Source: Bacteroidota bacterium (lineage in GTDB: Bacteria; Bacteroidota; JABWAT01). Taken from it: a stretch of 64,000 bases of DNA. Below, piece by piece: positions 50,586 to 57,699 of the stretch. Both the position numbers and the translations under genes were made by a program. Location of the stretch: contig JAFLBE010000014.1 of the NCBI GenBank assembly GCA_017303995.1, positions 21,971 through 85,970 of the forward strand. The letters are read 5' to 3'. Below the pieces are notes generated by a model. That model was not told the DNA's origin. It saw only the letters and a list, made by a program, of their open reading frames with translations, and did no database searches. The first letter of the stretch is position 1, and each line of letters begins with the position of its first letter.

Positions 50586-51464
50586 TCACACCCATTCTCT
50601 CGGTTTGAGAAAATCAGCCAATTCAGCTTCTCTCGATCCCGGTTCCACTTTAAAGTTATATGGCCAATTCACAACTGGTGGTAAACTCATCAGGATGGAT
50701 TCAATCCGGCCACCGGTTTCGAGTCCGAACAGGGTTCCTTTGTCATATACCAGATTAAACTCAACATACCGACCCCGCCTGAACAACTGAAACTGTTTTT
50801 CCTTTTCTCCAAAACCCAGATTTTTTCTTTTTCTGATGATTGGTAAATAAGCATCCAGAAAAGCTGAACCAGCTTCCTTCACAAAGTCAAAATTTTTATC
50901 CCGGTTGGTATTCAGATAATCAAAAAAAATGCCCCCAACACCCCGGGTTTCATTTCTGTGTTTGATGAAGAAATACTCGTCGCACCATTTTTTATAAGTG
51001 GGATAGAATGCCGGGTCATACAGGTCACAGGCGTTTTTAATGACGGAGTGAAAATGAAGAATATCATCGGGAAACGGATAATATGGAGTTAAATCCATTC
51101 CACCACCAAACCACCAACGATCACCTTCCGTTTCAAAATACCGAAAGTTGGCGTGAACGGTAGGAATGAACGGATTATTGGGATGAAGAACCAGCGAGAT
51201 ACCGGTTGCAGAAAAAGGAACCTGCCCGAGTTTCAATCGCTGCGCAATCGAAGCCGGAAGCAAACCGGAAACCGAACTGAAATTCACGCCACCTTTTTCA
51301 AAAATTTCCCCATCTTGAATAACCCGGGTGATTCCGCCACCACCACCAGAATGTTCCCAGACTTCAGTTGAGAATAAAGCCTTTCCATCTTCTGTTTCAA
51401 GTTCAGAACAGATTTTGGATTGAAGAGCCTTGAAAAAGGATTCGATGTCTGGTTTTGAGATCAT
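50586..51464 (-). CDS. hemF: Oxygen-dependent coproporphyrinogen III oxidase
   Basis: A 292-residue heme-pathway enzyme that needs molecular oxygen. Family motifs are VWEHSGGGGGITRVIQDG, FEKGGVNFSSVSG, HPNNPFIPTVHANFRYFE, WWFGGGMDLTPYYPF, ETRGVGGIFFDYL and RGRYVEFNLVYDKGTLFGLETGGR. The use of the oxygen-dependent enzyme, rather than or in addition to HemN, points to an organism that meets oxygen. The gene is alone between repeat-rich gaps. Confidence 0.97.
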   Translation of the reverse strand: MISKPDIESFFKALQSKICSELETEDGKALFSTEVWEHSGGGGGITRVIQDGEIFEKGGVNFSSVSGLLPASIAQRLKLGQVPFSATGISLVLHPNNPFIPTVHANFRYFETEGDRWWFGGGMDLTPYYPFPDDILHFHSVIKNACDLYDPAFYPTYKKWCDEYFFIKHRNETRGVGGIFFDYLNTNRDKNFDFVKEAGSAFLDAYLPIIRKRKNLGFGEKEKQFQLFRRGRYVEFNLVYDKGTLFGLETGGRIESILMSLPPVVNWPYNFKVEPGSREAELADFLKPREWV

Positions 51465-51498
51465 TTTTAGTCTTTACTTAATTGGGAGGGGGGTTTTA

Positions 51499-51619
51499 AC
51501 CACAGAGTTACACCGAGTAAGGGACAAGAGTTACACAGAGTTTTTTATAAAATTTAGTTTAAAAATACGATTTAAACTCTGTGTTTCTCTGTGATTCACT
51601 CTGTGAACCTCAGTTGTTA
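51499..51619. repeat. Inverted pair of CACAGAG-type repeats
   Basis: The left arm (51499-51540) has CCACAGAGTTACACCGAG and TTACACAGAG. The right arm (51577-51619) is the inverse with CTCTGTGTTTCTCTGTG and ACTCTGTGAACCTCAG. About 36 A/T-rich bases separate them. The layout equals that at 27761-27944. It lies between hemF and the NTF2-like gene and touches the latter's stop. Confidence 0.72.
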
Positions 51620-52081
51620 AGACTTTGGTTCTTTTTCCATGAAAGCAACCAGTTGCTGCCGGGCGGTGGATTGAACTTTTTTCTGAAGGAAAGGTGTCCA
51701 GCCAAGAAGAAGTCCGGTTAAGCCCAGTGCTTGACGGCTCCATCGGTAAAAACTGAACTGATCAGAATGCTTGAGTATTTTTCCGTCAAGAAAATCCATT
51801 CTGGCTACGATGATATTATTGACCTTTCTGCCTGACCTCGAAAAGGTATAGTCTGCTATCCATTTTACGGATGCCGTTTCTTCAGACTCAGAAATAAGTT
51901 CAAATTTTATCGTAAGATCTTTTCCACGGGTGACCAGCATTTTCCACATGGCTTTCACTTCACGGGAATTTAAATCTGGAAAAGCAGGATCAGAAAACGT
52001 TGCCTTGTCATGGTAACAGTCCTGCATGGTTTTCCAGTCCCGGTTCTGGAAAGCAGTGTAAAAAATATGAGCAAGTGACAT
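51617..52081 (-). CDS. NTF2-like (SnoaL) domain protein
   Basis: A 154-residue protein of the nuclear transport factor 2-like fold. Its opening AHIFYTAFQNRDWKTMQDCYHDKATFSDPAFPDL and the strands LTIKFELISESEETASVKWIADYTF are typical. Members may be small enzymes or ligand-binding modules; function here is unknown. The ATG at 52081 is preceded by GAAAGGAAAAC; eight further codons upstream are unlikely. It is isolated in a repeat-rich stretch. Confidence 0.82.
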   Translation of the reverse strand: MSLAHIFYTAFQNRDWKTMQDCYHDKATFSDPAFPDLNSREVKAMWKMLVTRGKDLTIKFELISESEETASVKWIADYTFSRSGRKVNNIIVARMDFLDGKILKHSDQFSFYRWSRQALGLTGLLLGWTPFLQKKVQSTARQQLVAFMEKEPKS

Positions 52082-52147
52082 TTTGTTTTCCTTTCGTTGA
52101 GTCAATCATAAAGATTTTGGGTTTCAATGGCAAACCCGGGGGAGAAG

Positions 52148-52240
52148 AGACCGCCGAGGCGCGGAGAACGCAGAGAAATGCGGGTTATATAAGGGATTTG
52201 GAAATAAGTTCAATTCAAAAAGAAATCAGTATTTTGTTTT
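52148..52240. other. Repeat fragment upstream of the NTF2-like gene
   Basis: AGACCGCCGAGGCGCGGAG and AACGCAGAGAAATGCGG (52148-52183) are a GC-richer relative of the CACAGAG repeats. No gene is seen between 52082 and 52756 apart from repeats. Confidence 0.5.
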
Positions 52241-52242
52241 TC

Positions 52243-52323
52243 AACCCGGAACGGGTGGAATGATTATAGCAAAAACGAATCAAAAATGAATTAAAAACCC
52301 TGAAAGGGTGACATGATTATAGC
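52243..52323 (+). repeat. Tandem hairpin-tail unit (copy 1)
   Basis: Two small hairpins, ACCCG-GAA-CGGGT (52244-52256) and ACCC-TGAAA-GGGT (52297-52309), are each followed by the tail TGGAATGATTATAGC or TGACATGATTATAGC. They start 53 bases apart. The whole unit recurs at 52573-52653. Confidence 0.85.
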
Positions 52324-52402
52324 TATTTGACTAATTATATAAATCATGGAATCCCAAGTTCTTCTATTGTTTGTTTTGGTGAAGGTGTAAAAATCCGGAT
52401 GA

Positions 52403-52478
52403 GAAATAATGACACCCCGATGGGGTTAAATGGTTCTTTGTTTTGTTGATTTCTATAATCATGCCAGCCCTTCGGGCT
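52403..52478 (-). repeat. Reverse-oriented hairpin-tail copies
   Basis: On the minus strand, 52478-52453 reads AGCCCGAAGGGCT followed by GGCATGATTATAG, a clear member of the family. A weaker copy, ACCCC-ATC-GGGGT followed by GTCATTATTTC, lies at 52428-52403. Confidence 0.72.
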
Positions 52479-52572
52479 TGAAATCAGAACACAAAACTAG
52501 TTACAAAAAATGGAAAAGTGCCAAATATAAAATCAATTTCGGATTCAAAATGAAACCTGGATTTTGAATTCC

Positions 52573-52653
52573 AAACCCAGAACGGGTGGAATGATTATAG
52601 CAAAAATGAACCAAAATTGAATCGAAAACCCAGAAAGGGTGACATGATTATAA
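52573..52653 (+). repeat. Tandem hairpin-tail unit (copy 2)
   Basis: Hairpins ACCCAGAACGGGT and ACCCAGAAAGGGT begin 53 bases apart, as in copy 1, with the same tails (TGGAATGATTATAGC, TGACATGATTATAAT) and a related A-rich spacer. Copies 1 and 2 are about 330 bases apart in the same orientation. Confidence 0.85.
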
Positions 52654-52660
52654 TAATCCA

Positions 52661-52707
52661 CACTCTGTGTTTCTCTGGAATTAACTCTGTGAACCTCAGT
52701 GGTAAAA
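52661..52707. repeat. CACAGAG-type repeat, single arm
   Basis: ACTCTGTGTTTCTCTGGAA and ACTCTGTGAACCTCAGTGG match the right arm of the pair at 51577-51619. It lies directly upstream of the squalene synthase promoter. Confidence 0.68.
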
Positions 52708-52742
52708 TCCCCCATTTCGTGGATAAAAAAATCAGGTTGCTT

Positions 52743-52750
52743 TATCTTTG
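52743..52750 (+). promoter_or_regulatory. Bacteroidota-type -7 box of the squalene/phytoene synthase gene
   Basis: TATCTTTG is an exact TAnnTTTG match, six bases before the ATG at 52757. As with tgt, the mRNA should be leaderless. No Shine-Dalgarno sequence is present. Confidence 0.68.
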
Positions 52751-52756
52751 CAGAAT

Positions 52757-53800
52757 ATGTCTAGCGTTCAAACCCAAACTTACAATCCTGCTGAAGACTT
52801 TGTCTGGTGTAAATCCATGCTGCCAAAGGTTTCGAGAACTTTTGCTTTGGTTATTTCAGTTCTCACCGGCGAAAAGTACAAATCGATTCTGCTGGCCTAT
52901 CTGCTCTGTCGGATCGCTGATACGATTGAAGACAATGTTTTCCTTCCCGCAGAAAAAAAGTACCAGATTTTGGAAGACTTCATCTCCAGTTTGAAATCAG
53001 GCCAGCCGGCCGACTCAATTTCCCATGCTTTTTCTGAACATAAAACCGACGACCCAGATTCTGACCTGACCTTTCAGGCAGATCGTGTTATCCGCGTTTT
53101 TTATACACTTCCCCTGGAAACACGAGATTGTATCGTTCCCTGGGTTGAAGAAATGGTGCGCGGAATGAAAAAATTTCAGGCTTTCAGTACACCCTCAGAA
53201 ACGATTACTGCAGTTAAATCGGTCGAGGAACTCGAAGAATATTGTTACTTTGTTGCTGGAACCGTGGGAATCATGCTTACCCGGCTTTTTATCCGGTTTT
53301 CACAAACAATTTCCATGGAAAATCAGGAAAAAATGAACCGGCTTGCGGTTTCTTTTGGTGTCGGACTTCAGCTCACCAATATCCTGAAGGATTTTAATGA
53401 AGATTTACGTCGTGGGTGGTGTTATCTCCCTGCTGATCTTTTACAAAAACACGGAATTTCACCTGAAGAAATAAAAAATCACCCCGATGACAAACGCGTT
53501 GCTGCTATTGTTGAAGATCTCAGGCAAATTGCCCATTCTCATTTGAAAAATGCGCTTGATTACACCTTTGCCATCCCGCGTCTTGAACGTCAAATACGCC
53601 TGTTTTGTCTCTGGCCTCTCCACATGGCGAACCAAACACTTGCCGCTATTACCCGGAAATCGGGTCTTTTTTCAGGCGGAACTGTGAAGATTTCAAGAAA
53701 ACAGGTTAAGCAAACTGTTTTCAGAACTCAGTTCGACTGGTTCAGCAACAACCGCCAGTTGCTGCTTTTTAACAGCTATCCTTTCCAGAGTTTAGTGTGA
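52757..53800 (+). CDS. Squalene/phytoene synthase family protein
   Basis: A 347-residue prenyl synthase that joins two isoprenyl diphosphates head to head. The two Asp-rich motifs are DTIED (D55-D59) and NILKDFNEDLRRGWCYLP, with SRTFALVI at the front and VAGTVGIMLTRLF in the middle. The pattern is closer to squalene synthase than to carotenoid CrtB, so squalene (for hopanoids or sterols) is the better guess. The stop overlaps the GTG of the next gene (GTGA), which couples it to an FAD-dependent dehydrogenase. Confidence 0.88.
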   Translation: MSSVQTQTYNPAEDFVWCKSMLPKVSRTFALVISVLTGEKYKSILLAYLLCRIADTIEDNVFLPAEKKYQILEDFISSLKSGQPADSISHAFSEHKTDDPDSDLTFQADRVIRVFYTLPLETRDCIVPWVEEMVRGMKKFQAFSTPSETITAVKSVEELEEYCYFVAGTVGIMLTRLFIRFSQTISMENQEKMNRLAVSFGVGLQLTNILKDFNEDLRRGWCYLPADLLQKHGISPEEIKNHPDDKRVAAIVEDLRQIAHSHLKNALDYTFAIPRLERQIRLFCLWPLHMANQTLAAITRKSGLFSGGTVKISRKQVKQTVFRTQFDWFSNNRQLLLFNSYPFQSLV

Positions 53801-55365
53801 TCAAAGAAGTTGAACTTGCAGTTTCACCTGAAGATGCTGAAAACGACAATCAGATCAGGCGCCAAATTCTCAATGTGCTCAGAGTCCCTGCTGCTGCATT
53901 AACCGGATTTAGATTATTAAAAAGATCGGTGGATGCACGAAGCCGGTATCCGGTTTTTCGGATGAAGTTCAGGGTTTTTGTAAACGAACCGGTTCAGCAG
54001 AACACCGACTGGCTTCCCGACTACAAAGAAGCAGGAAAGAAGTCGGTTATTATTGTTGGATTTGGTCCGGCCGGTATGTTTGCGGCTTTGCGGTTGCTTG
54101 AGGCTGGAATAAAGCCCATCGTGCTTGAACGGGGAAGTGACGTTCGTGAACGCCGGAAAGATCTCCGGGCAATTCAGCAATTTGATACGGTTAATCCGGA
54201 TAGCAATTATTGTTTTGGCGAAGGTGGTGCGGGCGCTTATTCTGACGGAAAACTCTATACCCGCAGCGACAAACGCGGCAATCTGAAAAAAGTGCTGAGC
54301 GTTCTGGTTGGTCATGGTGCAACAGAAGATATTCTGGTTGATGCACATCCGCACATCGGTTCGAATAAACTTCCGGGAGTGGTTCAATCCATCAGGGAAA
54401 CCATCATTCAGCATGGCGGATCAGTTCAGTTTAACACAAGAGTAAGTGGTTTTATTCTGTTTGAAAGAAAAATGACCGGAGTTCGGACTTTAGACGGACG
54501 TGAACTTCTTGCAGATGCCGTCATTTTGGCCACCGGACATTCAGCCCGTGATATTTTTTATCTTCTGGATCAATCAAAAATCCGCATCGAAGCAAAACCC
54601 TTTGCACTGGGTCTCCGGATTGAACATCCACAAGAACTCATCGATCAGATTCAATACCACTGCCCGGGTAAACGCCACCCCAATCTGCCAGCAGCAAATT
54701 ACAGTCTGGTTCATCAGGTTGAAGGACGTGGTGTCTATTCTTTTTGTATGTGTCCAGGTGGAATTATCATTCCGGCTGCAACAGCTCCAGGTGAAATTGT
54801 GGTAAACGGCATGTCAATGAGCCGTCGTGATTCAAAATATGCCAATTCCGGAATGGTTGTGACTGTTGATGAAACAGACTGGTCAGAATTTAATAATCAC
54901 GGTGTTTTTGCAGGACTTGAATTCCAGAAATCAGTTGAGCAACAGGCTTTTTCTGCAGCAAATCAGACACAAAAAGCGCCCGCCCAACGGCTTACCGATT
55001 TTCTGGATGGAAAAATATCATCTACACTTCCTAAATCGTCTTACATTCCTGGGCACACGTCTTCTGATCTCACGCAGGTTTTACCTTCTGAAGTTTCAAT
55101 CAGGTTAAAAGAAGGGCTCGAGTATTTCAGTAAAACCGTAAGAGGGTACCTGACTGAAGACGCACTTCTGGTCGCCACCGAAAGCCGAACCAGCTCACCC
55201 ATCAGAATTCCGAGAAACCCTGAAACTTGTGAACACCCCGAAGTTGAAGGACTTTATCCCTGCGGGGAAGGTGCGGGCTATGCAGGCGGAATTGTATCTG
55301 CTGCAATGGATGGTGAACGGTGTGCTGAAGCTTTTTTACAAAAATCAGGTTTGCTTTTAAAATAA
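53797..55365 (+). CDS. COG2509-type FAD-dependent dehydrogenase
   Basis: A 522-residue flavoprotein. An N-terminal domain of about 80 residues (LKRSVDARSRYPVFRMKF) precedes the FAD-binding VIIVGFGPAGMFAALRLLEAG. The family-specific CFGEGGAGAYSDGKLYTR and the late YPCGEGAGYAGGIVSAAMDG, contacting FAD, are both present. The substrate of COG2509 proteins is not established. The GTG start overlaps the upstream stop codon, so it depends on translation of the squalene/phytoene synthase. That coupling suggests, but does not prove, a role in modifying its isoprenoid product. Confidence 0.88.
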   Translation: MIKEVELAVSPEDAENDNQIRRQILNVLRVPAAALTGFRLLKRSVDARSRYPVFRMKFRVFVNEPVQQNTDWLPDYKEAGKKSVIIVGFGPAGMFAALRLLEAGIKPIVLERGSDVRERRKDLRAIQQFDTVNPDSNYCFGEGGAGAYSDGKLYTRSDKRGNLKKVLSVLVGHGATEDILVDAHPHIGSNKLPGVVQSIRETIIQHGGSVQFNTRVSGFILFERKMTGVRTLDGRELLADAVILATGHSARDIFYLLDQSKIRIEAKPFALGLRIEHPQELIDQIQYHCPGKRHPNLPAANYSLVHQVEGRGVYSFCMCPGGIIIPAATAPGEIVVNGMSMSRRDSKYANSGMVVTVDETDWSEFNNHGVFAGLEFQKSVEQQAFSAANQTQKAPAQRLTDFLDGKISSTLPKSSYIPGHTSSDLTQVLPSEVSIRLKEGLEYFSKTVRGYLTEDALLVATESRTSSPIRIPRNPETCEHPEVEGLYPCGEGAGYAGGIVSAAMDGERCAEAFLQKSGLLLK

Positions 55366-55741
55366 TTCTGATTTTATCCCGCATTATTAATAAAGTAATC
55401 ACAAACAGTTAATATGCTTTATATTGTAAGGCAAATATCTTATTATTGTAAAGTGTTCAAGGCGCTTTGACGAAATTTAAAAGTGGAAGAAAAAGTGGAA
55501 GTGGAAGTAAAAATAATTTTTGTCCACGAAAAACAAGACAAAAACTAAAAATGGAAGTGGAAGAGTCGATAAACGCATCTATTTAAAAGGACTATAATGC
55601 TGTTTTTGTGGAAGATGATGATGGAAGTGTTTTTCCATTGTTCCAAATCAATTTTCCATTTTCCCTTGACAATGAGTTAAAAACGCCGGATTTTTGTTAG
55701 TGAAATCGCTTCCATATCATTTTGACATCAGGAACGAAAAA
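55366..55741. repeat. Purine-rich gap with repeated TGGAAG blocks
   Basis: This 376-base gap has no gene. It contains at least six TGGAAG or GTGGAAG blocks (near 55483, 55495-55507, 55552-55563, 55608 and 55622), with A-rich spacers, and TTTTCCATT blocks on the right (55630-55665). A TTGACA hexamer lies at 55666, upstream of the DUF2934 gene. Confidence 0.6.
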
Positions 55742-56017
55742 ATGCCCAAGGCAAAATCAGAAACAAAAGGTAAAGAAGAAAAACCTAAAACGGCTTCAAA
55801 AAAAGAAGTGGTTAAAAAGGAATCTTCAAAAGTAACCGAAACGAAAGCAACTGTGAAACCAGGGAAATCCACTTCCGTAAAAGTGACCCATGATCAGATT
55901 GCAGCAAGAGCCTATGAAATTTATCTCAGCCGTGAACAAGATCTCGGTGATGAAATGGCTGATTGGGTAAAAGCCGAACAGGAATTAACCGGCGGAAAAT
56001 CAAAAGCCAAAAAATAA
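55742..56017 (+). CDS. DUF2934 domain protein with basic N-terminal tail
   Basis: A 91-residue protein. The first 50 residues are almost all lysine, glutamate, serine and threonine (KSETKGKEEKPKTASKKEV) and probably unstructured. The last 40 carry a DUF2934 motif (IAARAYEIYLSREQDLGDEMADWVKAEQEL). The family has unknown function. The ATG at 55742 is chosen over one 16 codons upstream because the intervening residues lack the expected pattern. The lysine-rich tail suggests nucleic-acid binding, as inference. Confidence 0.82.
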   Translation: MPKAKSETKGKEEKPKTASKKEVVKKESSKVTETKATVKPGKSTSVKVTHDQIAARAYEIYLSREQDLGDEMADWVKAEQELTGGKSKAKK

Positions 56018-56069
56018 AGAACTTCTCAAAAGATACCTTCCTTAAACTTCCTTCCATTTGATTGCGATT

Positions 56070-56106
56070 AACAGCCTGTATGCAATGTACGGGCTGTTTT
56101 TTTTTA
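56070..56106 (+). terminator. Rho-independent terminator of the DUF2934 gene
   Basis: ACAGCC (56071-56076)/GGCTGT (56092-56097) with inner GTA/TAC, followed by nine or more T residues. It separates the DUF2934 gene from the convergent Usp gene. Confidence 0.88.
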
Positions 56107-56135
56107 TGCAATTCCCACCACACGCAAACTGAATT

Positions 56136-56999
56136 TTATTTTGACCGGATGACCAATACCGGAATATGAATCTGACGGATAATGGATTCTGTCGTACTGC
56201 CCAGCAGGATTTTGCTTAAACCCGATCTTCCGTGCGTAGTCATGGCAACTAAATCTGGTTTTGTGGTTTGGATATAATCGAGTATTCCCTCAACTGCATC
56301 GGTTGACCTGATCTTAACCCATTCTGCCTTCACACCCTTTTCGTTGAAACCAGCGTCAATGTTTTTCTTATCTTCTGCATCAAATTCACCCAGATAGGAT
56401 GCTTCAAGTGAGTCGACTGCAAGTAAGGTTACCGGTGCTTTTACTTTTTCACATAGCTTCAGAAGCGGTTCAAAGAGGTAATAAGATTCTTTGCTGTAAT
56501 CGGTTGTAGCCAAAACATGTTTTGGCGGAAAGGCAGGGGCTGAAGACGGATCACGCAGAACCACAACAGGAGTTTGGGTGATTCTGATGACACGTTCCAT
56601 GGTTGACCCAAGAAAAAACTTTTCAACAAGATTGTGTGAATGTGTGGCCATAATGATCACATCCATCCCGTTTTCAGATGCAAACGATGTGATGGTGTCG
56701 GCAGCCTTCCCATTCATAACCTTAAGCGATAGTTTATTGATATCGGCTTTCGAAAACTCTTTTAGTAGTTTGGCATATTCTTCTTTCGCCCACTCATTAA
56801 TTTCATTTTCAAGTTCGGGAAAGGTGACAACACCAAACGGATAGGATGAACTTCCAAAGGGCAGACTTGTGAGTTCATTAACATATAAAACCTGTACAGA
56901 ACCGTTTTCAACTGTCGCCCAGGAAAGCGCATACCGGATTACCGAAGCTGATTGGACTGAAAAATCAACGGGAACTAATATATTTTTAAAGATTGACAT
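56136..56999 (-). CDS. Tandem universal stress protein
   Basis: A 287-residue protein with two UspA domains (about 1-147 and 155-287). Each ends in the ATP-binding pattern: IMATHSHNLVEKFFLGSTME...PVVVLR and MTTHGRSGLSKILLGSTTE...PVLVIRSK. Tandem Usp proteins typically respond to stress or energy status; the specific role here is unknown. The gene is monocistronic, convergent with the DUF2934 gene and divergent from the DUF3467 gene. Confidence 0.94.
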   Translation of the reverse strand: MSIFKNILVPVDFSVQSASVIRYALSWATVENGSVQVLYVNELTSLPFGSSSYPFGVVTFPELENEINEWAKEEYAKLLKEFSKADINKLSLKVMNGKAADTITSFASENGMDVIIMATHSHNLVEKFFLGSTMERVIRITQTPVVVLRDPSSAPAFPPKHVLATTDYSKESYYLFEPLLKLCEKVKAPVTLLAVDSLEASYLGEFDAEDKKNIDAGFNEKGVKAEWVKIRSTDAVEGILDYIQTTKPDLVAMTTHGRSGLSKILLGSTTESIIRQIHIPVLVIRSK

Positions 57000-57213
57000 A
57001 AACCCTCCTGAATTTTATTGGGCGCAATTTGAAGCAATGAACAAAAAAAAAATGGAACAATCAACACGCCCAGAAAGCAAGAATCAAACCCGTAAACCGT
57101 GATCTCTGCTTTAATCTAACCAACTTATTCCTTCCTGAAAGGGAATTTCCTATCTTCACCAGCAAAAGTTAACCTAAATGATGGTTTTGGAAAATAAACC
57201 GGAAAGATTAGAA

Positions 57214-57537
57214 ATGAGTGAAAATAAAAATCAACAACAATTGAATATCGAACTTGGGGAAAAAGAATCTGAAGGAATCTATTCAAATCTTGCGATCATA
57301 AGCCACTCGGCACAGGAATTTGTGATTGATTTTACCCGGATTGTTCCCGGTGTGCCAAAGGCCAAAGTGTATTCACGTATTATCATGACCCCAAGTCATG
57401 CAAAAATGTTTCTGCAGGCCATGCGTGATAATGTTGCCAAGTATGAGCAGTTATTTGGCGAAATCAAGGTTCATCACACCAATTTTGATCCATCGGCGAT
57501 GGGCATTACCAATGATCCCGGTAAATGGGAAGCCTGA
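57214..57537 (+). CDS. DUF3467 protein
   Basis: A 107-residue small protein of the DUF3467 family. Typical features are GIYSNLAIISHSAQEFVIDF, SRIIMTPSHAKMFLQAM and the end KVHHTNFDPSAMGI. It is thought to be cytoplasmic, function unknown. The start at 57214 follows GGAAAGATTAG and yields the usual length; the earlier ATG at 57178 lacks a ribosome-binding site but is close to a TATCTTCA box and cannot be fully excluded. Confidence 0.86.
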   Translation: MSENKNQQQLNIELGEKESEGIYSNLAIISHSAQEFVIDFTRIVPGVPKAKVYSRIIMTPSHAKMFLQAMRDNVAKYEQLFGEIKVHHTNFDPSAMGITNDPGKWEA

Positions 57538-57621
57538 CTTGTTGTTAGACCCGTCACAATCTGCATGTTCAAACAGGTAGTGGCTTTTTATATATGCACA
57601 ATTCAGTTTATCTTTAGAACT

Positions 57622-57648
57622 GAAACCGGAGCCCATTTCGGTTTTTTT
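57622..57648 (+). terminator. Probable terminator of the DUF3467 gene
   Basis: AAACCG (57623-57628)/CGGTTT (57639-57644) is followed by a T-run to 57648. The stem is short and the loop about ten bases, so efficiency is uncertain. Confidence 0.65.
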
Positions 57649-57699
57649 GTAACATTAAACTGGAATAAACCTCAATTCCTATGAAATGGCTATGGTTTC

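Noticed and set aside
52148..52756. Degraded insertion sequence between the NTF2-like and squalene synthase genes
   Set aside because: The stretch contains many repeats but no transposase remnant in any frame and no terminal inverted repeats bounding it.
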